DNA of 64,000 bases from Brevibacterium sp. 'Marine'. Its GTDB lineage: Bacteria; Actinomycetota; Actinomycetes; Actinomycetales; Brevibacteriaceae. The stretch is taken from contig NZ_CP051626.1 of NCBI RefSeq assembly GCF_012844365.1, positions 3,162,001 through 3,226,000 of the forward strand. The letters run 5' to 3'. Under the pieces are notes generated by a model. It was not told the DNA's origin. It saw nothing but the letters and a program-made list of their open reading frames with translations, and did not search any database. Position numbers and translations under genes: made by a program. Position 1 is the first letter of the stretch. The number at the start of each line of letters is the position of its first letter. Of the stretch, positions 10,032 to 18,448 are shown piece by piece.

Positions 10032-11642
10032 CTATGGCCCGATCTTTCGGACTCGCTGGATGCGGAGCTGGGCGAGCCAGAGGACGAACGCGACGGTGAC
10101 GGCCAGCGCCGGCCAGAACGTGTACCGGAAATGATTGGCCGGCACGATCGGGAAATACCCGACGATGTAGCACAGCGCCGAGGTGGCCAGGACCGTGATC
10201 TCGGGCCAGAACGTCGGCGTGTGGCTCAGTTTCGACCCCGCTGAAGGGCGCACGGAGGGTCCCGATCCCGTTGCCGGCACTGCCTCGTCCCGCCGACGTG
10301 CGCGAACGGCCAGTCCCATCAGCACAGCGGCGACGAGGGTCCAGAACCAGGGCTTGAAGAGCATCGGGAACGTTCCCAACGCGAAGTCCTCGACATACGG
10401 ACGGAAGATGAAGTCGGCCTTTGCGCTCCCTGCGGGCAAGCCTGCCTTCTGCGCATCACCGTCCCAGTCGGCCTCCCAGTATTCGAGCTTCGAGGTGAAG
10501 AAGTAATACGAGTAGACCGATGTCCGATACTCGAGGTAGCTGACCGGATGAGTGACGACTTCGCTCAACCACAGCGACTTCAACTCATCCTGGTAGGCAA
10601 GAGGACTGAACGCCTTCCCAGTCGTGCCTCTGCCGTAGCAGTTCCAATAGGCATCCCAGATCTCGCCTCTCTTCAGGCATTTGTCGCGCGCCGAACTGAT
10701 GTGGTCTTTGAGCTCTCTTGGTGCGTCAGACGACTGCAGTCGAGATTCCGGCACAGAGAACATCACATCGTCGAGGAAGATCTGCGAGATCTGTCCGGAC
10801 TTCTCGACGCCGACCTGTGAGCCGATGAGGACATCGGTGATCTTAGCGCCCCCGCCGATGAGCACAAGCACGACCAGAGACAGCGCTGCCGTGGGAAGAA
10901 CCGGGCGACTGCGCTTTTCGGAACGCCCCCGGGCTGTCGCACGATTTCTTCGCCACCGGCCGAACAGGCACCATCCGCCGTAGACCGCGATCGGCACCAC
11001 GGCGAAAACCGCGTTCTTCCGCACACCCACCGCGTAGACGAGCAGTGCGAGCGCAGGCAGCCAGAGGATCCATGCCTTCGGAACGAAACGGGTGATGACG
11101 GTCAACACCACGGCCAACAGGAGTGACACTGCCATCTGCGTGTCCTTCCACAAGGTCGTCATCTGCGACACGACCCACGGGGCAGCCATTATGGCCGGCC
11201 CCAGCAGAGACACCCACCTCGGTGCCCCGGCTCGATGCACGAACACACCGAGCAGCCAAGCCGCTGCGGCCAGCAGCACGACCTGGAGGACGAGCAGGCT
11301 TCCCACGTCCCCTGTGATCTCGATCAATCCGCGCCACACCACGCTCATCACCGGAGGATGCCAGTCGGAGACAGGGTGCTTCCCAGTCGCCTGCAGATAC
11401 TGCTCACCGATGTCGACGTTGACCCGTCCGGGTGAGAACAGCCGGATGAATACCAGCGACCACACCAAGGCCAGCACAGCCAGCAGAATGTCCCAGGCGA
11501 GCGCGGACGACAGGATTGCACGCAGGCGAACGGCGAATCCAGTTCTGTCCGAGATGCCGGAATGGTCCGCAGATCCGCCGATAGGTCCTTCGGATCGTTC
11601 GGAAAGGATGGAGCGAGTGGATTTCGACTTCGGTTCAGTCAT
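10032..11642 (-). CDS. Large polytopic membrane protein, GT-C-like
   Basis: 536 aa with about eleven hydrophobic segments. After helix one comes an outer loop with VNVDIGEQYLQATGKHPVSDWHPPVMSV; an acidic residue plus HPP in this loop is what GT-C glycosyltransferases show. A soluble outer domain lies at about 280-390, with two CLKRGE/YWNCYGRG cysteines that could pair. Its start overlaps the end of the upstream GT2 gene by 4 bases, and GtrA follows. Best guess: the enzyme that uses the polyprenyl-phosphate sugar made and flipped by its neighbours. No precise family is recognised. Confidence 0.65.
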   Translation of the reverse strand: MTEPKSKSTRSILSERSEGPIGGSADHSGISDRTGFAVRLRAILSSALAWDILLAVLALVWSLVFIRLFSPGRVNVDIGEQYLQATGKHPVSDWHPPVMSVVWRGLIEITGDVGSLLVLQVVLLAAAAWLLGVFVHRAGAPRWVSLLGPAIMAAPWVVSQMTTLWKDTQMAVSLLLAVVLTVITRFVPKAWILWLPALALLVYAVGVRKNAVFAVVPIAVYGGWCLFGRWRRNRATARGRSEKRSRPVLPTAALSLVVLVLIGGGAKITDVLIGSQVGVEKSGQISQIFLDDVMFSVPESRLQSSDAPRELKDHISSARDKCLKRGEIWDAYWNCYGRGTTGKAFSPLAYQDELKSLWLSEVVTHPVSYLEYRTSVYSYYFFTSKLEYWEADWDGDAQKAGLPAGSAKADFIFRPYVEDFALGTFPMLFKPWFWTLVAAVLMGLAVRARRRDEAVPATGSGPSVRPSAGSKLSHTPTFWPEITVLATSALCYIVGYFPIVPANHFRYTFWPALAVTVAFVLWLAQLRIQRVRKIGP

Positions 11643-12739
11643 GAAGCCAGTCGCGTCCGCACCTGCTCGTCGGTTCGCACCTGCGCCCCTTCGCGCGCCG
11701 CTTCAACTGAGGGGTCGACCGCCCCTGGCCCGGCCGCCTCGGCGAACGTGTCGCCTCCCGTGCGGGTCTTCCCCGGGCTCTGCCGTTCGGTGACGGGTCG
11801 ACCGGTCACGGCGGGCAGGCTGAGGTAGACCAAGCGGGAGGTCTCCCGCCTGGCTCGGCGCAGACCGTCCAAGGTCAGGCCGACGCTGCCGAGCAGGAAC
11901 GCCAGTCCCATGAGCGCAGCGGCGAGGATCGCTGTCGGGAACCGGGGCACGAGACCGGTCTGCCAGAACTCCCAGATCACGGGCAGGCCGAAGACCAGCG
12001 ACAGGGCCGCGAGCAACACGGTGAGGCTGCCGTAGAACAGGCGGGGTCGTTCGTGCCTCACGAGGGCGGAGATCAGACCGAGGATGCGGAACCCGTCCTT
12101 GACGGTCGAGAGCTTCGACTCGCTCCCGTCGGGTCGGTCGCGGAAGTCCACGGCCACCTCGGTGGTGGGTAGGCGCAGGGACATCGTGTGCACGGTCAGC
12201 TCGGTTTCGATCTCGAACCGGCGACTGATCGCGGGGAACGATTTGACGAAGCGGCGGGAGAACACGCGGTAGCCCGAGAGCATGTCGGAGACCTCGGATC
12301 CGAAGAGCCACCCGGTCAGCCGGTTGAACATCTGGTTCCCTGCCTCGTGGCCGGGACGGTACGACGTGGTCTCCTGATTGTCCTGGCGAACTCCGAGCAC
12401 ATGATCGTACGGGCCGGAGATCAGGGTGTCGATCATCTCGGGCAGGTGGGCCGCCTCGTAGGTGTCGTCGCCGTCGATCATCACGTAGATGTCGGCGTCG
12501 ATGTCGGCGAAGGCGCGGCGGACGACGTTGCCCTTGCCCGGCACGTTCTCCCTGCGGACGATGGCTCCCGCCCCGGCGGCACGCTGCGAAGTGCGATCGC
12601 TCGAGCAGTTGTCGTAGACGTAGACGGTGATGCCGGGGACGGCGGCCTTGAGGTCGCCGACGACCTTGGCGACGGTGATCTCCTCGTTGTGGCAGGGAAC
12701 GATCGCCGCGATCCTGCTCGATTCTTCGTGCATGCTCAT
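11639..12739 (-). CDS. GT2 polyprenyl-phosphate glycosyltransferase with two C-terminal membrane helices
   Basis: 366 aa. IAAIVPCHNEEITVAKVV, VYDNCSSDRTSQ and the metal-binding MIDGDDTYEAAHL are those of dolichyl/polyprenyl-phosphate sugar synthases; SGYRVFSRRFVKSFP and ESKLSTVKDGFRIL are family blocks. Two helices follow at about residues 232-300. It makes a lipid-linked mannose or glucose for the next two genes. Odd: the last 50 residues are a disordered tail (TFAEAAGPGAVDPSVEAA) encoded over a GCCGCCTCGGCGA word at 11733-11745. The start at 12739 has ATG codons two residues apart and no strong ribosome site, so 12733 is an alternative. Confidence 0.85.
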   Translation of the reverse strand: MSMHEESSRIAAIVPCHNEEITVAKVVGDLKAAVPGITVYVYDNCSSDRTSQRAAGAGAIVRRENVPGKGNVVRRAFADIDADIYVMIDGDDTYEAAHLPEMIDTLISGPYDHVLGVRQDNQETTSYRPGHEAGNQMFNRLTGWLFGSEVSDMLSGYRVFSRRFVKSFPAISRRFEIETELTVHTMSLRLPTTEVAVDFRDRPDGSESKLSTVKDGFRILGLISALVRHERPRLFYGSLTVLLAALSLVFGLPVIWEFWQTGLVPRFPTAILAAALMGLAFLLGSVGLTLDGLRRARRETSRLVYLSLPAVTGRPVTERQSPGKTRTGGDTFAEAAGPGAVDPSVEAAREGAQVRTDEQVRTRLAS

Positions 12740-13189
12740 CCCATCGTCGCGTGAGCACCGGCGAGCCCGACCCGGTGCGCAGATCTGTCGATTCCACCGG
12801 TCTACGCCCCCGACATGGACTGCGGGTTACGGACCGGGAAATAACAACGCACCTTCCCCTGCACATGATCCGACAACGCGGATCCCGTCTCCGCCGGCCG
12901 CCCGGCTGCATGGCCGCCTCACCTCGCCCCACGGGCGAGGCCACTACGCCACGCGGCTGGCTCACCTCGTCCCGCGGGAGAGGTCCCTACGTCACGTGGC
13001 CGCCTCGGCGAGTATGTGCTTGGTCACGATCACCCGGTTATACGTCGATTTATGACATCCGCCTGTGAGGATCCTCTGATTGCTTGTCATCCTGAATCGT
13101 CGGCCCTACTGGACCGTAGACCGGCCCATCCCCAATTCCTGCCGTCCACCACCGTGCGCGGCACTGACCAACCACACGAGGAGGCGCCT
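12740..13189. other. 450-base divergent gap between the GT2 operon and metN
   Basis: No gene seen. It holds a two-copy 43-bp tandem repeat (listed separately), a GCCGCCTCGGCGAG word at 13000-13013 and a more AT-rich stretch (13036-13056) likely to hold the metN promoter. I looked for a SAM riboswitch ahead of the methionine transporter and did not find a convincing one. Confidence 0.6.
12918..13003. repeat. Two tandem 43-bp units, each with an internal hairpin
   Basis: Units 12918-12960 and 12961-13003 begin CTCACCTCG and share about 35 of 43 bases (counted by eye). Each has an inverted core: CCTCGCCC/GGGCGAGG in unit one; in unit two CCTCGTCCC/GGGAGAGG keeps most pairing. The pairing suggests selection on structure, or two insertions of one palindromic element. 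Confidence 0.6.
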
Positions 13190-14158
13190 GTGATCGAACT
13201 GCGCGCACTGCGAAAGGTGTTCGGAGGCACCGTCGCCCTGGAGGAGATCGACCTCTCGGTCCCCGCCGGAGAGATCCACGGAATCGTCGGCCGCTCCGGC
13301 GCCGGCAAGTCCACCCTCATCCGCTGCCTGACCGGGCTCGAGTCCCCCACCTCTGGGACGGTGTCGATCGACGGCGTCGACCTCACGAACCAGTCCGGTG
13401 CCGGTCTGCGCGAGGCCCGCCGCAGCATCGGCATGGTCTTCCAGCACGTCAACCTCCTCGACTCGAGCACGGCGCTGAAGAACGTCGCCCACCCGCTCAA
13501 GATCGCCGGAGTGCCGAAGGCCGAACGTCTGGCCAAGGCCCGTGAACTCCTCGATTTCGTCGGCCTCGGCGACCGCGTCGACAACTATCCCTCTCAGCTC
13601 TCGGGCGGGCAGAAACAGCGCGTCGGCATCGCCCGCGCCCTCGCCGCCGAGCCGAAGGTGCTGCTGTGCGATGAGCCCACCTCGGCGCTGGATTCGACGA
13701 CGACGGAGCAGATCCTCGGTCTCATCCGCTCGCTGCGCGACCGACTGGGCATCACCGTCCTCATCATCACCCACGAGATGTCCGTCATCCGCGAGATCTG
13801 CGACTCCGTGACGCTGCTCGCCGACGGCCGCGTGGCCAAGACCGGGAAACTCGCCGAGGTCATCGCCGAGCCCGGGTCGGTGCTTGCCAAGGATCTCGTC
13901 CCCCTGCCTCCGGTCAGCCTCGATGACGGGGCGAGCCGCCTCGTCGAGGTGTCCCTGGCCGGGACGGACCTGCCGACCGTGCTCACCGCCGCGCGGAACG
14001 CCGGAGCGAGCGCCGAGGCGATCCTCGCCGGAGCCGTGGAGACCATCGACGGTCGCCAGGTCGGCCGGCTGCGCTTCTCCGTCGACTCGGCCGACCAGGC
14101 GAAAGAGCTGATCAGCGCCCTGCAAGCCGATGGAATCTATGCGGAGGAGGCTGCCTGA
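13190..14158 (+). CDS. metN: Methionine ABC transporter ATP-binding protein
   Basis: 322 aa. Energises methionine import. Walker A GRSGAGKST (about 34-42), signature LSGGQKQRVGIARAL, Walker B LLCDEPTSALD and the switch His in ITHEMS are intact. The last 75 residues form the NIL domain (VSLAGTDLPTVL to GIYAEEAA) by which MetN senses internal methionine. The GTG at 13190 is chosen because GAGGAGG (13178-13184) sits just upstream and homology begins with IELRALRKVFGG; the open frame extends further up without homology. The stop overlaps the metI start (TGATG). Confidence 0.95.
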   Translation: MIELRALRKVFGGTVALEEIDLSVPAGEIHGIVGRSGAGKSTLIRCLTGLESPTSGTVSIDGVDLTNQSGAGLREARRSIGMVFQHVNLLDSSTALKNVAHPLKIAGVPKAERLAKARELLDFVGLGDRVDNYPSQLSGGQKQRVGIARALAAEPKVLLCDEPTSALDSTTTEQILGLIRSLRDRLGITVLIITHEMSVIREICDSVTLLADGRVAKTGKLAEVIAEPGSVLAKDLVPLPPVSLDDGASRLVEVSLAGTDLPTVLTAARNAGASAEAILAGAVETIDGRQVGRLRFSVDSADQAKELISALQADGIYAEEAA

Positions 14159-14832
14159 TGAACGATCCCACATGGTTCGACAACCCGGCGATCACCGATC
14201 AGATGTGGCCGGCCACCGTCGAGACTCTGCTCATGACCGCATGGTCGACCGGCCTGGCCGTGCTCTTCGGTCTGCCCTTGGGCATCTGGCTGTTCACCGC
14301 CTCGAAGGGCGGGCTGAACTCGAACCCGGTCGTCTACCGGGTGCTGTCCTTCATCGTCGACATCACGCGCTCGATCCCCTTCATCATCCTCATCATCGCG
14401 CTCATCCCCTTCGCCCGATTCGTTGTCGGCTCGGCACTCGGCTGGCAGGCGACCGTGGTGTCTCTGACCATCGGCGCGATCCCCTTCTATGCCCGTCTCG
14501 TCGAGAACTCGCTGCGCGAGGTCTCCGAGGGCAAGATCGAAGCCGCGCTGATGATGGGCGCATCGAACGGCCAGGTCATCCGTCAGGTCTACGTCCCCGA
14601 GGCTCTGCCGGGCCTCATCGGAGCCGCCACGGTCACCTCGGTGACGTTGGTGTCCTACACCGCGATGGCCGGTGCCGTCGGCGGCGGCGGACTGGGTGCA
14701 CTGGCGATCTCCTACGGCTATCAGCGCTACCAGGCGGACACGATGATCGCCTGCATCATCGTCCTCGTCCTCATCGTCACGCTCATCCAGTTCATCGGCG
14801 ACCGATTGGCCCGCGCGGTCGACCACCGGTGA
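14158..14832 (+). CDS. metI: Methionine ABC transporter permease
   Basis: 224 aa with five to six helices. The inner loop SLREVSEGKIEAALMMGASNGQVIRQVYVPEALPG holds the EAA motif that contacts MetN. MetI-specific blocks include DITRSIPFIILIIALIPF near the middle and GAVGGGGLGALAISYGY near the end. One-base overlap with metN. metQ follows after a 186-base gap with a palindrome, so binding-protein levels may be set separately. Confidence 0.95.
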   Translation: MNDPTWFDNPAITDQMWPATVETLLMTAWSTGLAVLFGLPLGIWLFTASKGGLNSNPVVYRVLSFIVDITRSIPFIILIIALIPFARFVVGSALGWQATVVSLTIGAIPFYARLVENSLREVSEGKIEAALMMGASNGQVIRQVYVPEALPGLIGAATVTSVTLVSYTAMAGAVGGGGLGALAISYGYQRYQADTMIACIIVLVLIVTLIQFIGDRLARAVDHR

Positions 14833-14904
14833 GCCGCCTCGGCGAGGTCGCTCACGTCCGCCCCAGCGACGGCGGCTCCGCCCGGCGCGAGGGCGGAGCA
14901 CCGA

Positions 14905-14965
14905 GTTAAGTGGGCTCAGATTGTCCGAATCGACGACGAATGCGGGCAATCTGACCCCACTTAAC
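14905..14965. repeat. 23-bp-arm inverted repeat between metI and metQ
   Basis: Left arm 14905-14927 starts GTTAAGTGGGCTCAG; right arm 14943-14965 ends CCCCACTTAAC. Arms match at 21 of 23 positions and one mismatch is a G-U wobble on RNA. Loop is 15 nt. There is no T tract, so it is more like an RNA-processing or stabilising hairpin, or a repeat element, than a terminator. Confidence 0.7.
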
Positions 14966-15018
14966 GGCCACCACTGCCCATCCCACTGCACATCACTCAA
15001 CACACATCAAGGAGAACT

Positions 15019-15855
15019 ATGAAGACCAAGCTCATTGCGATCGCGGCCAGCGCCACTCTGCTGCTGTCGGGCTGCGGACTTGTCGGCGGCGGCACCGATT
15101 CCGTCGGTGAGAAGGACGGCGACATCACGAAGCTCACCGTGGGTGCGACCCCGGTTCCGCAGGGCGACATCCTGCGCTACGTGGACGAGAACCTCGCCGA
15201 GGATGCCGGCCTCGACATCGAGGTCACCGAATACACGGACTACACGCTGCCGAACAAGGCGCTCAACGACGGCGACATCGACGCGAACTACTTCCAGCAC
15301 AAGCCGTACCTCGACTCCGAGGTCGAAGGCCAGGGCTACGAGATCACCGGCTTCGAGCCGATCAACCTCGAGCCCTTCGCACTGTTCTCGAAGGACATCA
15401 AGGACGTCAAGGACATTCCGAAGAACGCGAAGATCGGCATCAACAACGACCCGTCGAACCAGGGTCGTGCGCTGAAGATGCTCGAAGACGCGAAGCTCAT
15501 CACCCTCAAGGACGGAGTGGACGCGGTCGACGCGAAGCTCTCCGACGTCGAGGAGAATCCGAAGAACATCGAGTTCGTCGAGGCCGACGCCGCGCAGCTG
15601 GCTCGCACCCTCGAAGACGTCGACGCCTCTGTCATCAACGGCAACAACGCCCTGGAGGCCGGACTGAGCCCGGCCAAGGACGGCATCCTGTTGGAGAAGG
15701 CCGAGAACAACCCGTACGGCAACTTCCTCGCCGTGCGCACGGAGAACAAGGACGACGAGAACATCAAGAAGCTCGACGAGCTGCTCCACTCCCCCGAGGT
15801 GAAGAAGTTCATCAAGGACAAGTGGGCCGACGGCTCCGTCCTCCCCAGCTTCTGA
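15019..15855 (+). CDS. metQ: MetQ/NlpA-family methionine-binding lipoprotein
   Basis: 278 aa, secreted and lipid-anchored: basic MKTKL, hydrophobic core, lipobox LLSGC with Cys at 19. The mature part carries NlpA features: VGATPVPQGDILRYV, VTEYTDYTLPNKALNDGDID, ANYFQHKPYLD, and SVINGNNALEAGLSPAKDGI. The start ATG follows AAGGAGA at good spacing. It delivers D/L-methionine to MetI-MetN encoded just upstream. Confidence 0.95.
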   Translation: MKTKLIAIAASATLLLSGCGLVGGGTDSVGEKDGDITKLTVGATPVPQGDILRYVDENLAEDAGLDIEVTEYTDYTLPNKALNDGDIDANYFQHKPYLDSEVEGQGYEITGFEPINLEPFALFSKDIKDVKDIPKNAKIGINNDPSNQGRALKMLEDAKLITLKDGVDAVDAKLSDVEENPKNIEFVEADAAQLARTLEDVDASVINGNNALEAGLSPAKDGILLEKAENNPYGNFLAVRTENKDDENIKKLDELLHSPEVKKFIKDKWADGSVLPSF

Positions 15856-15870
15856 CCCCAATTACTACCC

Positions 15871-15914
15871 GACGGCGGCCCAGCAACCTCGCGCGAGGTT
15901 GCTGGGCCGCCGTC
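15871..15914. repeat. Palindromic element, copy 1 (perfect 22-bp arms)
   Basis: Left arm 15871-15892 and right arm 15893-15914 are exact reverse complements with no spacer, centred on CTCGC/GCGAG. Core GCCCAGCAACCTCGC is shared with the elements at 22001-22070 and 39808-39869. Here it starts 16 bases after the metQ stop and could end transcription. Confidence 0.9.
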
Positions 15915-16052
15915 ACGTAGTTCTGGAGGGGGTTTGTGTGTCAGGACATTTGTCACTTCACAGTCGGGATCGCACTCCCTACAGCGCCGCCTCGGGCCTC
16001 GGTAGCGTCGACGGTGTCAGAAACCAACGACACGTCGAACGAGGAGGCGGAC

Positions 16053-16595
16053 GTGATGAACCGTCGCACCGAACAGGCAACAGCACCACCGTCCACAGCT
16101 GCCCCCATTCAGAGCGCCGGGCACGAACCATCGGCCGAGCCGATTGCGACTCCCCTGCGGAGTCCTGCTCTCAGCGCGACCGCCGTGACCCTCACCGCGG
16201 TCTCCGCTGCACTGGCAGTGTGGGTGTTTGCCGTACCGGTCGCCGGCGTCACTCTGACCGCCGGCGGCCTCACAGTCTCCCTTACTGCTGTTGCGCTCGT
16301 GTCCCTCGGCAGCGGGTGTGCAGCCAGCCTGTCCTACCTCATCATGAGAGGCTTTCGCGGCGGAGCGGTCATGTGGACCGTCATCGCCTGTGCTGTCCTC
16401 GTCCTGTCCCTCGCCGGTCCGCTGCTGTCAGGAGCCAGGGACTCGGCGCTGGTCACACTGGAGCTGATGCATCTGGCCGTCGGCGTCACGCTGATCGTCG
16501 GCCTGCGGCGCTTCGTCTCGCGCAGCATGAGCCGCGCCTTCGACCACGACGTCGCAGCAACTGATTCGGCCTCGTCTGCGGCGGGTTCCGAGTAA
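16053..16595 (+). CDS. DUF6069-like four-helix membrane protein
   Basis: About 180 aa from GTG 16053 (ATG 16056 one codon later), chosen because GAGGAGG at 16041-16047 lies just upstream; the open frame extends to 15936 without a ribosome site. A 50-residue polar N-terminus precedes four hydrophobic segments (VTLTAVSAALAVWVFAVPV; TVSLTAVALVSLGSGC; AVMWTVIACAVLVLSLAGPL; LVTLELMHLAVGVTLIVGL), the layout of DUF6069 proteins. Its stop overlaps an ATG of the histidine kinase frame, so it is probably part of, or a target of, the adjacent two-component system. Molecular function unknown. Confidence 0.65.
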   Translation: MMNRRTEQATAPPSTAAPIQSAGHEPSAEPIATPLRSPALSATAVTLTAVSAALAVWVFAVPVAGVTLTAGGLTVSLTAVALVSLGSGCAASLSYLIMRGFRGGAVMWTVIACAVLVLSLAGPLLSGARDSALVTLELMHLAVGVTLIVGLRRFVSRSMSRAFDHDVAATDSASSAAGSE

Positions 16596-16615
16596 TGTAC
16601 GAATCGGAGGCGACA

Positions 16616-17743
16616 ATGACGAAGCAATCCATTTCGACCGACTGCGACGACGAAGTCACACGGTGGGTCGCCCGAACCCGCGGACCGGGGTTCGCGCTGA
16701 TCTGGCTGCCGGTCCTCATGCTGTCCCCGATGCTGACAGCTGTTCTTGACGGCAAGGCCGTGATACTCGCGGTCCATCTGGCGATCGCCGCCCTCTATGT
16801 CATCACGGTCGTCATCGCCCACCGCGGCCTGCCGCAGCGAGTGGGAGAACTCTGCACGATCGGGCTCATGGCACTCGTCGTCGTCCAATTCTTCCTGTCG
16901 CCCGGAGGTCAAGGCTTCCTCTATCCGCTGCTCGCCATCGCAGCGGCAACCGCGATCCGCCTTCGCGCCGCACTCGGCATCGTGATGGGCCTGGCCATCA
17001 GCGGCTCCTTCGCTGAAGGGTTCGCCACAATGTCGCTCAGCAATGCGCTGCAGTTCGGCTTCGCCACCGTCATGGCCGGCGCCAGCACCTACCTGATCCG
17101 CTGTCTCACCGTCACGATCGACGACCTGCGCGCCACCCGACGCCGTTTGGCCGGGCTTGCGGTCGTCGAGGAACGCCAGCGCTTCTCCAGAGATCTCCAT
17201 GACCTGCTCGGCCACACTCTCTCGGTGATCGTGGTCAAGGCCGAGGCCATTCGTCGCCTCGCCGACGGTGATCCCGCAGTCGCCGCCAAGCATGCGCAGG
17301 AGATCGAAGGCATCGGGCGCACAGCCCTGGCCGATGTCCGGCAGACGGTCGCCGGGTACCGGCAGATGGGCTTTGCCGACGAGCTGTCCCACGCCGTCGA
17401 AACCCTTGAGGACGCCGGGGTCGAAGTCGAGACGACGACTCCGGTGCCGCACCTCGATGGTCCCACCGACACCCTCTTCGCCTGGGCTGTCCGGGAGGCG
17501 GCGACGAACATTCTCCGTCACGCCCACGCATCCCACTGCACGATGAAGATCTCTGTCGACGAGTCAGCTGCAGCACTCGAAATCACCGACGACGGCCACG
17601 GGATGGGCTCGAATCCGACCGGCTCGGGCCTGATCGGGGTGCGAGAGAGGGCAGAACGTCTGGGCGGTCACGTGCATACACGCTCGGGCCCGCGCGGCTT
17701 CACGCTCAGCGTCGACGCACCGAGCACAGAGGAATCGGAATGA
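16616..17743 (+). CDS. NarL/DesK-type sensor histidine kinase
   Basis: 375 aa, inner membrane. About five helices fill residues 20-150, with hardly any outer domain, so it probably senses membrane state or a neighbour protein. HisKA_3 domain with phospho-acceptor His in FSRDLHDLLGHTLSV (near 194); HATPase_c with REAATNILRHAHASHC (N box) and DDGHGMG/GSGLIGVRERAERLGG (G boxes). Start 16616 is preferred over 16595 because CGGAGG (16605-16610) precedes it. The gene overlaps its response regulator by 4 bases. Confidence 0.88.
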   Translation: MTKQSISTDCDDEVTRWVARTRGPGFALIWLPVLMLSPMLTAVLDGKAVILAVHLAIAALYVITVVIAHRGLPQRVGELCTIGLMALVVVQFFLSPGGQGFLYPLLAIAAATAIRLRAALGIVMGLAISGSFAEGFATMSLSNALQFGFATVMAGASTYLIRCLTVTIDDLRATRRRLAGLAVVEERQRFSRDLHDLLGHTLSVIVVKAEAIRRLADGDPAVAAKHAQEIEGIGRTALADVRQTVAGYRQMGFADELSHAVETLEDAGVEVETTTPVPHLDGPTDTLFAWAVREAATNILRHAHASHCTMKISVDESAAALEITDDGHGMGSNPTGSGLIGVRERAERLGGHVHTRSGPRGFTLSVDAPSTEESE

Positions 17744-18381
17744 TCAGGATCGCCGTCATCGAGGACCAAGCTCTCATGCGCTCGGCTCTCATCAGTCTGC
17801 TCGACCTCGAAGACGACATCACCGTCGTCGGTGAGGCAGCACGCGGCGACGAAGTCTCCGAACTGGTCCGCAGACTCAAGCCGGATGTCGTTCTCCTCGA
17901 CATCGATCTGCCGGGGATGAACGGACTCGAAGCTCTCGAAGAGCTCAACCATGCGACCGACGGCACCACATCCACCGCTGACTATACTGACGCGACCGGC
18001 TCCTCAGTCATCATCGTCACGACCTTCGGCCGAGCGGGATACCTGAGGCGTGCGATGGACGCAGGCGCACGGGGCTTCCTCGTCAAAGACGATCCGGTCG
18101 AGACGCTCGCCGGGTCGATTCGGCGGGTCGCACAGGGGGAGATGGTCATCGACCCGCTGTTGGCGGCCCAGGCACTGAGCTCAGGAGAGAACCCGCTCAC
18201 GGACCGGGAGAGCCAAGTACTCCGCGCAACTGATGACGGGGTCCCCATCGTCGACGCGGCCGAGGCTCTGCATCTGTCTCCGAGCACCGTCCGCAACTAC
18301 CTGTCGAGTGCGATCGGCAAGCTCGGGGCCCGCAATCGCGCCGAAGCGATGCGAAACGCCCGCCGCGAGGGGTGGATGTGA
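17740..18381 (+). CDS. LuxR/NarL-family response regulator
   Basis: 213 aa. Receiver domain with acidic pocket IEDQ (Asp 9) and phosphorylated Asp near 54 in LLDIDLPGMNGLEAL; Lys in FLVKDDP near 113. C-terminal LuxR HTH (about 145-205): LTDRESQVLRATDDGVPIVDAAEALHLSPSTVRNYLSSAIGKLG. Odd: about 18 extra Thr/Asp-rich residues (ATDGTTSTADYTDATGSS) are inserted before VIIVTTFGR in the receiver. Partner of the overlapping kinase gene; the DUF6069 gene is a likely co-regulated target. Confidence 0.9.
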   Translation: MIRIAVIEDQALMRSALISLLDLEDDITVVGEAARGDEVSELVRRLKPDVVLLDIDLPGMNGLEALEELNHATDGTTSTADYTDATGSSVIIVTTFGRAGYLRRAMDAGARGFLVKDDPVETLAGSIRRVAQGEMVIDPLLAAQALSSGENPLTDRESQVLRATDDGVPIVDAAEALHLSPSTVRNYLSSAIGKLGARNRAEAMRNARREGWM

Positions 18382-18448
18382 CGCTCAGCCCCGCGCACCG
18401 CAGCCGTCGCCGAGGCTGTGCTCGACGGGACAACCGGCGCTGCCGCAC

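Noticed and set aside
13016-13189. SAM riboswitch or longer N-terminus for MetN
   Set aside because: No SAM-I/SAM-IV core could be drawn, and the extra codons have no homology; GAGGAGG before GTG 13190 decides the start.
16595-16615. Upstream start of the histidine kinase at 16595
   Set aside because: It overlaps the preceding stop but lacks its own ribosome site; the CGGAGG at 16605-16610 serves ATG 16616.
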